NCBI GenBank assembly: GCA_949128115.1
Contig: OX421966.1
Location: 38,395,042-38,459,041 of the forward strand
DNA: 64,000 nucleotides
DNA from: Anaspis maculata
Lineage: Eukaryota > Arthropoda > Insecta > Coleoptera > Scraptiidae
Direction of reading: 5' to 3'
Under the pieces are notes generated by a model. It ran no database searches. It was not told where the DNA came from and saw only the letters and a program-made list of their open reading frames with translations. The translations under genes and the position numbers were made by a program. Shown here one piece after another: positions 11,962 to 23,760 of the stretch. Positions within the stretch are counted from its first letter, which is position 1, and each line of letters opens with the position of its first letter.

Positions 11962-13467
11962 CGTTTTGTTCTCGTGTTATTGTAGAGTATAAATTGAACA
12001 AGTAGGTAACGCGATGCTCGGTAAAAACAATTACGATAAATTTGGTGAAGAAATACTAGACTAAACGAGATAAAAAGAACAGCTCTTTTTACATTCTACT
12101 TACTCACGCTTTACGGCGCAGAGATGTTTTTTGTTCACAAAATTCGAAGAACATCAATCAACCAACATCAATGATTCAGCCATCAGAAGTAGGTAGGTAA
12201 ACTGACTTTTCAGTTGAGCCAAGAGTTGAATTCGATTATTTCTGGAAGCAACAAATTTAGTTTCTTTCATGTCTGTCATTTGATTTTGACATTTTTCGAC
12301 AGTTTTCAATGGTTCAAAAACCGATGTAGATAAAACATTATTATTATGATGTTAAAAGTGGCTTATTTTGGTAGTGGGGTTGCTCCACTCCACAATCCAA
12401 GCGCTCGTTCCGCAATCGTCCTCGTTTACAAAAATTAGTCATTTTCAACACTACTTAGCTTAGGTACCTACATCATGAATGAATATACGTTGATTCAGAT
12501 GAATTGCTATCCAAGTAGGTCATGGAAATCTAAATGCAGCTCCAGATTTAGTCACAAAAAACGTCCAATCAAAAGTGTCTATCTCATGGAAACTTCATTA
12601 TTTATTTTCAGGTTATAAGTCAGATCTTTCACTCCTTTCAGTCAGAAAGTATTTCTTCAGTTTTTTATCGAGTATCACGTGCGGCACCTTATTCAAGGTG
12701 CAGTTGAAGAAAGATACATGCAGTTTTGATGTCAAACCGTCTGATCCGATCTTAGGACCATGCTTAGGGCTAAAAAAAAAGGGTAGCTACCTGGGGAGTC
12801 AGCAGATTTCCTTCCTTCCTTCTTGACAGTTTGGATGACAGTAAGACACTTCGCGGTTGATTTTGATTGACATGTCACACTGACTTGGGACTAAAACAAT
12901 AAACGTTTTAGAACTAGACAAAGCTAAAGCAACTTTTACCATATATACTTCCATTGCCTACTTAGATAGCAATTCATCTGAAACAACGTATAGCTATATT
13001 TTTGGTTGAAGCAGCGTTCATAATGACTGTTAACTTGAACTTATTTCGTAACCGTGAAACTCCAACAGTTGAAAATCAATGTTTTGGTTCACAATGGGAT
13101 GTTATCTTATGCCGTTTATGCCGTTCTGTCAAACTTGACCAAGATTCAAGTTCTACATCCAAGATCAAGGGACTAGTACCAACTAATACTACTAGCTACT
13201 AGTCCTACTATTATACTACCAGCTACCAGTACTACCCACCCCGCAAACCTTCAAGTCTGTGTATATTTCATATTATAGACCGTGGTTCATACTGTCAGTT
13301 TACATCCTACATCCTACATCCTCCGGCATACGGCATAAGTTACCGGCCATTTTGAACAAAACTTGAGTGTCTCACGATCCAAATACATCTATAGCGGGAG
13401 AATATCGAACCTGTTGGTCAGTTATACACCTGTAGGTAAGTCCGCGATAAACAGGACACAAGTTCTA
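11962..13467. other. upstream region of the small gene, otherwise unassigned
   Basis: This should hold the 5'UTR and promoter of the minus-strand gene, but I cannot place a TATA box or initiator with confidence. The rest is A/T-rich. Short tandem runs such as CATCCTA repeats lie near 13302-13322. Confidence 0.35.
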
Positions 13468-13469
13468 TA

Positions 13470-14437
13470 CAGGTGATTTTTTGAAAAAGACCCACCCCAG
13501 ATTTCTCGCTGCCAAATTTTTTCCCAGGAAAACGCCGGAACAGGTCGTTTTTTTTTTATTTTGAGGATGACATCTAGAACACGCATTGTCAAATTTTCAT
13601 TTTCAATCCCTTCGCCCCCACCCTACCCTACTTTAGAATTTCAAATAGCACTATACCTATGATGTGATAAATAAATATAAAGGTCATGAAATTCTCTTTC
13701 TGCCAAACATATTTTGAAATTTTCCAAAACCACCCCCAACTCTTCTGAAAAAAAATTCAAAAAGGAAGTTTTTCCCCTATTCACTGCCGATCATTGAGAA
13801 ATAGATTTTCCAGCAAAAACAGGTCTATTTTTATTTCGAAGGGAACATCTAAGACACGTATTGCCAAAATTTTATCTTCAACCCCTTCGCCCCCCAATTG
13901 AGAGAATTTTTGAAAAGGGTTAGAGGGAGGTTTAGAAAACTCGAAATTATTTTTTGCAGAAAGAGAATTTCATCACCTTCAGTCTGATGTATCATTAAGG
14001 TAGACGTTGCTATTTGAAATTTCAAAGTAGGATATGGCGATAATGTCTTAGATGCCTCCTTCGAAATAAGAATCGACTTGTTTTCGCTAGAAATTTTTTT
14101 TTCCAAGAATCGGAAGTTTATGGGAGGAAAAGCTTTCCTTTAATTAACGATGAGAGAATTCTGAGAACGGCTGAGGTATGCCTTGAAAAAATTAAGATAT
14201 GTTTGTCAAGAAGAGAATTCCATCACCTTAAATTTGATGTATCACAACATGGGTAGTGCTATTTGGAATTCTAAAGTAGGGTAAGGTGAGGGCGAATGAG
14301 CTTAAGATGAAAATTTGACAATGTGTATCCCAGATGTCTCCCTTGAAATAAAAATCGCCCTGTTCCGGCGTTTTCTTGTGAAAATCTTTGACGGCGTAAA
14401 ATCTAGGGTGGGTCTTCTTTAAAAAAAAATCATCCTG
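13470..14437. mobile_element. four-part foldback element flanked by TA
   Basis: The ends CAGGTGATTTTTT (13470) and AAAATCATCCTG (14437) are inverted and flanked by TA on both sides (13468-13469, 14438-14439), as for Tc1/mariner-type targets. Inside, two related units (about 13480-13790 and 13795-13960) are followed by their inverted counterparts, giving U1-U2-U2'-U1'. Each unit carries a conserved stretch reading roughly GACATCTnnnACACNTATTGTCAAA. No coding frame is convincing. Confidence 0.65.
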
Positions 14438-14569
14438 TATGATCAGTTTCACGGCTTTTCTCTTCAGAGTTGAGTTATGGAAAAAGTGTTTTTGTTGTAT
14501 TGGTACGAATTCCGATTGCTACCTTGGTGATAACCGTATTGGCAGCTAGTTGTCCACATGTGCTATAGT

Positions 14570-14745
14570 ATAATGTTACATTTGTCAATTATTGGGGTGT
14601 ATATATGGCGCGATGTGACGGAGAAAAAGTGTCTGCCCTGAGCGGGACTCGAACCCGCGTCTTCCATTCGCCGGATGGATACTCTGACCACTAAGCTATC
14701 GGGGAGACAACAGTTCCTCCGCCACATGCCCATATGAGAGCCGCC
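14570..14745 (-). mobile_element. tRNA-derived SINE-like sequence
   Basis: The minus strand at 14712-14641 folds as a tRNA-like head. It has an A box (TAGCTTAGTGG), a 5-bp anticodon stem TCCAT/ATGGA with loop CCGGCGA, and a perfect T arm GCGGG/CCCGC with B box GGTTCGAGTCC. The acceptor stem has two mismatches and U33 is missing, so I do not call it a working tRNA. ACTATAG motifs lie on both sides (about 14562 and 14749). A decayed tRNA gene is the alternative. Confidence 0.5.
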
Positions 14746-15084
14746 ACATATACTATAGTAGCCCTTTTCACAGCCTTGGCATATAATGTACCATTTTCTT
14801 CCATGCGTCAAGTACTTAGCATGAAAGATTTTATTTCTTCGTTTCTTCAAATCCTTCAGGTCGACAGTTTCTGAAATTTTGCAGTTGATCATGGTGTTTT
14901 GATTAAATTCAAACTTGATAGGTGTTTATCACTCATCAGATAGGCTGTTTCGAGAAGTGATTTTAATGATGACCGGCCTGGAATATACCTTGTTTGAGGA
15001 AGACAAAGGTCTTCTCAAGCAGACCAAGCAAATGGACCAGTTCTATACACGAAATAACTTGAGTGAAGGTTTGGCCCTTGACCA

Positions 15085-15231
15085 GGGTCCGTATTTTCGA
15101 AACTGGAGAGATGAATTCACATGAGATTACTATAGCAACAGTGTGTTTCCGCTCCTACCATTGGCTAGTGCCATAGTAACCGCACCCTATTTACATGGGA
15201 AATGAATTCACACGTTTCAAAAATACGGACC
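15085..15231. mobile_element. 147-bp MITE
   Basis: The ends GGGTCCGTATTTTCGAAAC and its imperfect reverse complement (15212-15231) enclose a core with ATTGG and GCCATAGTAAC motifs. Further inverted identity at ATGAATTCAC extends the terminal repeats to about 36 bp. No clear target duplication was found. Confidence 0.7.
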
Positions 15232-17176
15232 CAGCCGAATCAGTCGGCCGATCAAAGTCGAAATGTGATTTAAGCATGCACGGGTCAAAGAGAACGCTAA
15301 ATCATCGCTGAGGCTGATGCTGATGCCAAAGCCAAACCTGAAAATGTTCTCAGTCGACTTGATGTAATAAAGTGATTGCATGAAATTCGTTCACCTGATC
15401 ACCGGCAGGCAGCGCAAGGATCAAGTTAGGTTTTGACGTTTGTTAGGGAATTGCATTGGGACACATAACAGATAAGGCATTGTTAGAATGATTAGAAATC
15501 ACAATTTCGATCTCGTAAGCGCCAAACAAATGTTAACAAAACACTTAAAAATTACAGTATTTAGTGAGGTTAGTCCGGTTGACGTTGGCTCCGACATGGA
15601 TGAAACTTGACAGATGACAATGACACTATTGACATTTTGCCATAAACTCCCTTTATGTTTACATTATGAGATTGGATTCAAGTCGTAACGACTGCTTTGT
15701 TTTCGTGTCTGTACCCAGTTTTCAGTTTCCACAGCACAATCAAAGATTTCCACCACCCACAATATCTCTTTCCGTCCTATTTACCCCAAGTCCACGCCAT
15801 ACCTAACGAGCCCGTCGCGTTGTTCCATTTTTCCCGATGGCCAATTTTAATCTCTGCCTCTCCTAATGATTTTCGTTCAGAAAATGGCGCTTCTTCCGTT
15901 CCGTGGTGCTGTGTGGCGGCTCAAATGTTTCGGAAAGCTAGACCGCGGGACGTGGCATCTTTTTTCGCTCTTGTTTACAACTCGTGCACTTCCCGGTCAT
16001 TTCATTGTTGCGGTTAATGATGTGTTAATGTAAACGTCATATTTTGCGGGAGCTTTTGCTGGCTGGAATTTTTTTTGGTCCGGTTCCGGAGCGGCTCTGC
16101 GAAACCGTTATAAGTCCATTATAAAGTTGTTATCTCATTTTAATGGTATATGGGGAGGCTGCCGGCTGAAACGAACGGCAGAAGACTCACTATACACTGC
16201 TCCATCCACTTGGAGGTCGGCCAAGAATTCGGCCGTTTGTCTCTGGGCTCTTTTTCGCGTTGTCTTTAAGCTGATTTGAGCTGAAAAATAATTAATGGAA
16301 GACGGCGAGTTTCCCCAGATAAGTCCGGGCAGTTTATTTGGCGACGTTTACTCCCAAGATTTTTCCGGCGCTTCCGCTCCGGCCTGGGCATTTCACCACA
16401 CACAACACTATCTCGAGAAAAAATCCTTCTCGGTCGCCAACGAAATATTACAGGGAAATTATTAAACTTCACACCAGGGGGGTATTAGTGGGAATAAATT
16501 TTGTCGGCACCGTTACAGCAACAATTTGTTGGGAAGTTAGCGTGTGTCGAAAGATAAAAAAATATTTTCTCAGTTCACCGAGCTAAACTCAACTCCAAAC
16601 TTCCGCCAAACTCAATGTGAAGCGAGCTTTAAAACATGCGCAGGTGATGATGGGTAGATTTCATATCATTTCTGATCTGTGTATTATGCTAAGTTGGCAT
16701 GATTCGTGTCAGTTGGCTTATACAAGTTTGCCGTCTCTTATCTTGTCACCACTTGTATCTTACCTGAAAGTTTCCCAAGTGTTTGTGTATTGTGCTGGAT
16801 CAGTGCGGGAAGTCTCGAATGCTATAGATCTGCTCGTGGAACAGCAGCGGTGGAGGAACTGAGAGGAACTTTCCCAGCGACAATCCAGCCATGGAATTAT
16901 TTTGATTAGAACTTGAAATGGCGTGTATTATGCAGGATAAGGAGGAAGGAGCGTCAAAATGCTCCTCCAGCAAGCAGGTGATTGTTAGGTAGGCAGGTAC
17001 GTAGCTGTATGTCTATACGCAATAAACTGATTGAATTTCGACAAGTGACGATAATGGGAAAACGTTCGGGGATCGAGGACTTAATAGGTAATAATTGGAT
17101 TCGACTCGAACACCAAAGGGTTCTACGTTTAGTAACTGAGAAGTCGCACAACTTTATACGACTACACTATTTCCAG
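15232..17176. other. unassigned, relatively CpG-rich DNA
   Basis: From about 15.7 to 16.5 kb the composition is more balanced and CpG-rich than in the surroundings, which could mark a host regulatory or genic segment. I could not find a coding frame with recognisable motifs or paired splice sites. Confidence 0.3.
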
Positions 17177-17400
17177 CAGCGTCGGACTGGCAAATTTTGG
17201 CCTACCGGGCAAAGAATAAAAGTGGCCTCGAAACCGAAGGGGAGTCAGAGGGGCTCGCCCCCCAGTTAACGCCGCAGGCGGCTTTTTTTAACAATAATAA
17301 TGCTAAGAACAAAAAAAAAGACGCTGACCCAATTGTCTCTAGATTTCTTCAAGCTCAAAACTTTTGCTTGCCGTATTTCGCGTACGGGTTCGAATATAAT

Positions 17401-17690
17401 TGGGCGGCCGGTAGCTCAGGAGTTACGACGCAAGACCACCAACCAAGAGGTACCCGGTTCGAAACCCGGCCGTTCCCGAAGAACTTCTCTCCTGAGCCAA
17501 GTGTTAATGACTGTGTGAATATTGATATTTATGTTACGTATTTAAAAATGAAAATTTGTTGATTACTGATAACTGACCATTATTGTGTACTTATGACCAA
17601 ATGCAAAGAAACACTCAATAAAAAGGGTACCCTCCTATGACAAAAAATATGTCGATAAGGAGTAAAACATTATTATTATTATTATTATTA
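17401..17690 (+). mobile_element. tRNA-derived SINE with (ATT)n tail (family 1)
   Basis: The head has an A box (TAGCTCAGGAG) near 17411 and a B box (GGTTCGAAACC) near 17456, with spacing expected for an internal Pol III promoter. The 3' part carries CTCCTATGACA...TGTCGATAAGGA (about 17630-17662) and ends in a run of ATT repeats. It is the best-preserved of three copies sharing this 3' signature. Confidence 0.75.
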
Positions 17691-18199
17691 TGATTGAGAC
17701 GATCGCTTCAAAAACATACTGTTTATTACTGCGTACTACAATAAATACACGCAAACAATTATTTACGCAGGAATATCGCTGTGATTACTACTCGCTTTTG
17801 ATCCGCTCGCTACCACTTTGCATTTCAATTCATAACTGCTCGTGAAGCGACGATTGATGCCTTATATAGGTCCGACTGATTCATCTCAAATGTTCAATGC
17901 ATTCTCCAGCAGTCTCCACAGTAACCCGACATACGGTTTCTATACGACTCCCGAAAAATCTTGCACATTACCCGTATAATAATTCTGCCGTGGTCTAGAA
18001 CCGGCACCTCCGCCAAAATGGACAGATGTAGCTTGACCTATGCTGAAGACTCCATACAGTTGTACGGGAAAAAGCCTACACGTGCTCCGGAACACACCAG
18101 AACGCTCCGCAGTTCGCACTAGTACACTGCGATCTAACGGGAAGAGTCTAGAAAGATCGCGTGTTATCCAGAATCGCCGCTCGTAATATTATTCTAACA
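17691..18199 (-). mobile_element. solo LTR, copy A of a 0.5-kb LTR family
   Basis: Read on the minus strand it starts TGTTAGAATAATATTACGAG and ends CGTCTCAATCA, i.e. TG...CA. A TATATAAGG box lies near 17860 and an AATAAA near 17722. A conserved block with TTTTGGCGGAGGTGC is shared with copies at 39525-41697 and 59805-60280. No internal retroelement sequence adjoins, hence a solo LTR. The superfamily (Ty3/gypsy or BEL/Pao) cannot be decided from the LTR alone. Confidence 0.7.
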
Positions 18200-18668
18200 T
18201 TAGTCCAGAAATTACAGAACTAATAGCGAACAAAAATGAAACCCAGCCGGATTTTCCGATTTTTGCATATAGCTCATCAATAGTTTTAATTTTAAAGATA
18301 CTGATCTACTTGCGAATTTGTCGATGATTTCTGCATGTGGCTAAAGATGTAAATTATACATAGACGGTGAATAAAAAGAGCACGACTAGATGGCAGATGA
18401 AACAAACCAACTGCGGAAGCAGAGGGAGCCTCACACATACAATCTTGTCATTCCACGACTAGTGACTACTAAGAAATAATCAATGCATGATATGCACAAA
18501 CAAAAGTGGACCAGACTTTGATGAAAAATCAAGAATTTGGATTTAAAAAAAAAGTAAAAAACATCCAAGTGCAATTTTTTCCAAATGTGGATAATTTGGC
18601 CTCCAAACTGGGGATTGGCCTCGGGATTGGCCTACCGGGCATTTGCCCGGTGGACCAGTCCGACACTG

Positions 18669-19084
18669 ATTTCCAGGAATAATTTCAGAAATAATCAATT
18701 GTTTCAGTGTCAAAGATTGATACTAGGTATATAACTACGCAATCCTTCTTGAAAAATCTAGATTCTTAGAAAATTGATTTCGAGAATCCTTAAGTGGATC
18801 TGGCTTCACCTTTAGCATCGAATTGGAGGTCTAAAGGAAAACTACAGAAATCTGCGAGACAGATTTTCAAATACGCGAAGCTTGGAGAGTTTTTAAAACA
18901 TCGAATCGTGAAATCAAAGATACAAGGTGGACAAAAATGTAGTGTCCTAGAAAAATTGAACATTGAAGAGCCGAAATGAATGTCATGATCACCTCCAGAC
19001 CCCAGAAATACTCCAGGGGTTAGGCTACTCCTGGAGAGGACAGTCAGCCTTACAAAAATCTGTACCTAAAACCCCTGCAAAACA
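18669..19084. other. unassigned spacer
   Basis: No feature is recognised between two TIR elements. Confidence 0.4.
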
Positions 19085-20977
19085 ATTGGGTCGTATGCAT
19101 AAAAAGACGTAGATACTAAAATGCTACAAGTATCTACTCCGTAAGAGAAGTATGTACTACACTAGCGTAGTACTTACTATGCCCAGGTAGTAAATGCTTC
19201 TATATACAACGGTACGTAGTAGTTTCTACTTCGCCTTTGAAGCATCTACTCCGAAGTATCTACTATGAATTTGGGGTGTTCGTAGTATTTACTTCATTTT
19301 TAGCGAAGTTGCTGTTATAGCAACTTTTCGACCATACTTCTTGTCAAAAACATGGCTAAATTTATGGGTGCATCAGTTGTAAAAACATACAAAGAGCGGA
19401 GAACCTATGACGATAATATACAGGCTTATTCAAAAGTTAAAAGAAATACTGAGAGTGGCTGGGAGTTGAAAGGTTGAGGGTAGATCATGACACGTAAAAA
19501 AAAATACTGAGAGTGACTGGGGGTTGAGGGGTTGACGGTAGATCATGGCAGTCATGACACGTATCATGGAAAAACGACTTACCGTTTTTGAAAATCGACC
19601 TGTTCGAGCGGTTTTTTTTTTGGAAAAAATATGGTAAGAAATAATGAATTTTGTTCCGAACTTTTAAGTTACCCTGGGGTTCCTTAAATTTTCATGGTGA
19701 AGCATTCGATCTAATTTTCAATGGTAAATCTTGATACAATTTTTGACAAGCTTTCCAAACGAGCCCCCCTCCAAGTCAGGGTGCCTCTTAAAAAAAATGT
19801 TAAGGGTGGCTAGGGGTTAAGGGGTTGACGATAAATCATGATACGTGTCATGGAAAAACCGCTTGCCCTTTTTAGAAATCGCCCTGTTCGAGCGTTTTTT
19901 TTCTCGGAAAAAAATATGGTACAAAATTATGAATTTTCTTCCGGACTTTTGAATAATCCTGTATATCAAAAATTATTCAGGTATGTACGCGGTGCTGTGT
20001 GCATATTTATTCTAAAATTTGCCGTTTGGATTTTCGCGGTTGGACGTAAAAATTTTAGAGCTCCTTATTTTTACACTATTGTTATTTTTTCAGGTTTAAC
20101 AGAGAAAACTTAGTTTGGATTGCAACTAAGGTAATTTCGCTCACTACACCTTTTCCAGCTGTAGTTTAGAAAACTTCAGATGTATTTCAGAAAATATGAA
20201 ATGTATTTAAGATTAACCAAATGTGTTTAAGAAATTGCCAATGCATTTCAGAAAACTTTAGATGTACTTTAGAAAATAAGAAATGTATTTTAGATAAACG
20301 AAATGTATTCGAGATATTACCAAAAGAATTTAGAAAAAATTAAATGCATTCCAGATCCACGAAGTTCAATGGAGAAATTGCCAATTGTATTTTCGAAAAC
20401 GTTAGATGTATTCAAGATAAGATGAGATGTATTTGAGATATTTTGAAATGTATTTCAGAATCAGATATTTTTTTTAGGGTAGAACAGTGATGAAAAAGGA
20501 AAACGTTGTTGAGGAAAACGAACTTCAAATTCTCAACTACAATTGGCGGTTTCTCACTCACAATTCACGTTTTCTAAACTACATATCCTTGTTCTAAAAT
20601 TCATTTGGTACTTTCTCAACTACATTTGAATATTCAATTATACAACTGGCATATTCTGAACTACATTTCCCAAATCTAAAATACATTTGGCAATTTCTAA
20701 ACTACATTTCTCATAATTAAAATACAATTGGTGTTTTCTCAAATACATATCGCTAATCTGAAATACATTTGACATTATCGCAAATACAGTTGGAAATGGT
20801 GTAGTATATACTACGATGCTGTAGTACTTACTACACCGTATTGTAATAGAAGCTTCTTTTTTGTAGCATATGCTTCGGAACTGAAGTAGATGCTAAATAC
20901 ATAATAGAGGATACTACGAAGTAGATACTTTTTTCCGTAGTAGTAGCATCTACTACTTTTTATGCATACCACCCAAT
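19085..20977. mobile_element. 1.9-kb TIR element with internal repeat arrays
   Basis: The termini ATTGGGTCGTATGCATAAAA and its reverse complement at 20958-20977 are followed on both sides by GTAGATACTAC-type subterminal repeats. Flanks GCAAAACA and GCAAAATC agree at 6 of 8 positions. Inside, a unit around 19500-19660 is repeated about 300 bp later (19800-19960). The segment 20165-20790 holds two opposed arrays of short repeats. No transposase was found. Confidence 0.65.
20165..20790. repeat. head-to-head arrays of a roughly 30-bp motif
   Basis: From 20165 to 20480 a motif close to AAATGTATTTNAGA recurs about ten times in direct orientation. From 20520 to 20790 the reverse complement (TCTNAAATACATTT) recurs a similar number of times. 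The switch point is near 20490-20515. The arrays lie in the centre of the 19.1-21.0 kb TIR element. Confidence 0.7.
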
Positions 20978-22277
20978 GCAAAATCAGCATAAAAAGTCAA
21001 ATCTCATGACCAAAGACGAAACTGACTACGATGACTCGGCAAGTCGGCCACAAACAAGGACAAGATTTTTGACACACAGGAAACCAACGCCAATGACATA
21101 GAGGCGCATTTATTATCCTAGTTGTTGCACCAGTGCATAACTACCAACAGCGATGACGTATCGCGAGACCTGGACATAACAAAGGATGAAGATAAAAGAC
21201 ATTTAGCAAGAAAAAAGTCGTGAGGTCGTAGGTGCTAAGTACCTAACTGGCCGAACTCTGGCATAAGAAAGATGGGTCTCACTGCATAGATGATGTCAAC
21301 TGTTTTTTTTTTCGGGAAGATCCAAGTAACAAATCCGAAAGGTAACTAACAGGCGCTTCGAATTTGTCATCGGAGTGCACCAGGACATATTGGCGGAGCT
21401 TGAGTCGAGATGGAGAGACAAAATCTGGAAATAGCCGAGCTGAGGACGAGAATGGACAAACTCAAGACGATAAGCTTGATATGACAAATAGATAGAACTG
21501 CAGTATGAACACAAATAGCGGTGACCGAGGCGGAGACCCAAAAGTCAGGCTCCAAGTTTGCAACGAGCAAAAGCAGCACAGTACAGAGATGGGACCAAAG
21601 CCAAGCGACGAAAAGAGTAGCTTCTGAACAGCTTAAAACAATCACATAAAGGCAACATTTTAGTCAAACCAGAACTTGAAAATTGAACAAAGAAGCATTC
21701 CAGAGTGTTGAAATTGTAGAGAGGAATTTTCTGAATACAAGAGGCAAATACACAGCTGTTATCGACTTCTCAGACGACTTCAAAATGAGCTAAGGTATCC
21801 AAAAGCTTCACAAGAATTGATATTCAGAGATGTCAAAAACAGCAAGCACCGTTCGAGATAATGGAGAACAGTACAAGGATGATTAAGGCAATGAAATGTA
21901 GAAGTATTCCTGGATCACCAAGAGAATTACATCAAATGACAAAGAAGAGCTGACAAAACAAAGCCGAAGAAGCGTTACATACGTAGAAACACTGAATAAG
22001 GTCAAAGAGAACGTCTCTAACAGAAAAATTGCTGAAAACAAGAAATGTGTAAAAAGTCAGAGACAGCAAACTGGTCAGTCACCTGAACAAATGTGCTAAA
22101 ACGGATGAATACCTTATATTCACAAAATATCGCAAACATTCTCAGCCAATAGAAAGTGAGACAGAGACATCACCCAGAAAAAAGCCCAAGATAAGTTTTA
22201 GACGTGAGAGGAAAAGAAAAAGGTACGACAGACGAAGAAATAATGGAAGCAATCACAGTGTTGCGTACGACAAATCA
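20978..22277. other. unassigned purine-rich DNA, possibly decayed coding sequence
   Basis: The plus strand is purine-rich (AAGA, GACAA runs) like a decayed gag/ORF1, but stops interrupt every frame and I recognise no motif. Confidence 0.3.
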
Positions 22278-22340
22278 GAAGAAGAACCCAGTCAGTAGCA
22301 CGGTGGGCTCGGCCCCGCTTTCAAAGGCGAGGGTACCGGT

Positions 22341-23607
22341 TAGGGTTTCATCAAGTCAAGTAGCTTGACTTTTTTGCCAAATACTTGACTTGACTTGATT
22401 TTCAAAAAGCTTGATTCTCAACTACTTGACTTGGCTTGATTTTTTCAAATTACTACTTGACTTGACTCAACTTGACTTGATATCAAGCTCTACTTGAAAT
22501 TATTTGACTATACAGGGTGTTCCACTTTTATTTCAATATTTCAGGTGATAACCGAGCATAAAAAAAATAGGTGGATTTGATCGAAAAAGTTAGTCGTATC
22601 GGAAGGGCTAGAGGAAAATCAATTTTTAATTTGACATTTCGATTTTTTGTTATTGTGATCTTGTTTGGAATATTAGTTTGAAACTAGAAAGTTTATTTTT
22701 TCAAACACCTTCTCATTATAGTATTCAATTATTTCTTCAAATTGGCATAAGGTGTTTTTGTAGCTTTGTTTTGTTGTTGTTGCTTTGTTTGTTTTTTCCT
22801 CTGTCTTCTACAAAAATAAATAAATTCAACCTGATAACTTATTCTTGCTCAAAAAAAAAACTAAAAATAAGTTAGCGTGTATGCCGCTCTAGTAATTATT
22901 GATGATTACAATAGAGATAAGATAACTCCTGCTAGGACGAGTGCCGCTTTTCTTTAAGCAACAAGCAGGGAACCCAGAGGTCCGGAGTTCAAATCCTGCT
23001 GGGGCAGGTGGCTTTTCTCTATGCGCTCTCTAGTACTTTGCCGTCTACTAACCGAGTGGTCATATCAAGGGGGGGAAAAGGTGGAACGAAGGAAGTCACT
23101 GAAAAAAGGGCGCTAATAATCTAGTACTTGATGCGCCCCTGAACATCAATTGAAAAAAAACAAGCAGGGAGTGGTCTCATCAGACGCCATTAATTGCTTA
23201 GGAAAAATCAATCAACCACGAGTGAAATTCGGTCAGAGAAACTGACTGGCTTCTAAATCACTCTGCTAGGTCTGGTTATCTATAATCACATGCAATCTGT
23301 ATTTTTTGTTTCTGAAGAGTATAACGAAATTTTTTGTTGGAAATTGCATATTTTATTTCAGTATTTACGATACCCGACACCTTTGTTTTTCGGTATTCCA
23401 TTTGAAATAAAAGGTATGCGAATCACTTAAAAAAAAATCAAGTATCAAGTCAAGCAATATAAAATACTTGATTTTTCAAATACTTGACGTAGGAACTACT
23501 TGACTTGACTTGAAATTCGATTTTCACTACTTGACTTGAGCTTGACTTGATACTTGACTCAAGTCAAGTCAAGTAGCTTGAAAATCAAGTCAAGCCGTGA
23601 AACCCTA
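22341..23607. mobile_element. hAT-like element with CAAGTCAAGTA subterminal repeats
   Basis: The ends TAGGGTTTCATCAAG and GTGAAACCCTA are inverted. The flanks GTACCGGT and GCACCGGA are an 8-bp duplication with two differences. More than 100 bp at each end are dense CAAGTCAAGTAGCTTGA repeats in both orientations. The interior holds another family-2 SINE. No transposase frame is present. Confidence 0.75.
22925..23155 (+). mobile_element. tRNA-derived SINE (family 2)
   Basis: A B-box-like GGAGTTCAAATCC at about 22993 is followed by a body homologous to 23620-23760 and an A-rich end (TTGAAAAAAAA). The A box is weak. Confidence 0.5.
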
Positions 23608-23760
23608 GCACCGGATTAAAATCCACACTAGGCCAGGTGGACTTTTTCAAGAATCTCTTAGTACTGGGGCATCTACTATCGTGCGGTGATGCCCCAGGAA
23701 AAGGGATGAACGAGAAAGCCATCGAAACAAAACCCCACTGATCCCAAGGTGTAAATCTTA

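Larger units (their letters stand above)
17177..18668. mobile_element. hAT-like non-autonomous element with nested SINE and LTR
   Basis: The ends CAGCGTCGGACTGG (17177) and CCAGTCCGACACTG (18668) are inverted repeats. Both are flanked by the identical 8-bp direct repeat ATTTCCAG (17169-17176, 18669-18676), the hAT signature. GGCCTACCGGGCA stretches lie just inside both ends. No transposase remains. A SINE (17401-17690) and a solo LTR (17691-18199) account for about half of the length, so the element predates both. Confidence 0.85.
22278..23760 (+). mobile_element. SINE (family 2) split by an hAT-like insertion
   Basis: The head at 22290-22332 (A box TAGCACGGTGGGC) continues after the inserted element with GGATTAAAATCC (about 23614), the B box. 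The continuation matches the intact family-2 copy at 22925-23155 (shared CAGGTGG, TCTNTAGTACT and CATCTAC blocks). The split point coincides with the ends and target duplication of the 22341-23607 element. Confidence 0.6.

Noticed and set aside
14641..14712. A functional tRNA gene on the minus strand
   Set aside because: Two acceptor-stem mismatches and absence of U33 argue for a SINE head or pseudo-tRNA.
14563..15124. Open frames on both strands around 14.6-15.1 kb that look protein-like (e.g. TGLEYTLFEEDKGLL)
   Set aside because: No family recognised, no paired splice sites that keep a frame, and the stretch is bounded by a SINE and a MITE. Too weak to call a gene.
21296..21645. Possible membrane-protein frames on the minus strand
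   Set aside because: Hydrophobic runs arise from translating the complement of purine-rich DNA; no start, family or partner exon supports them.
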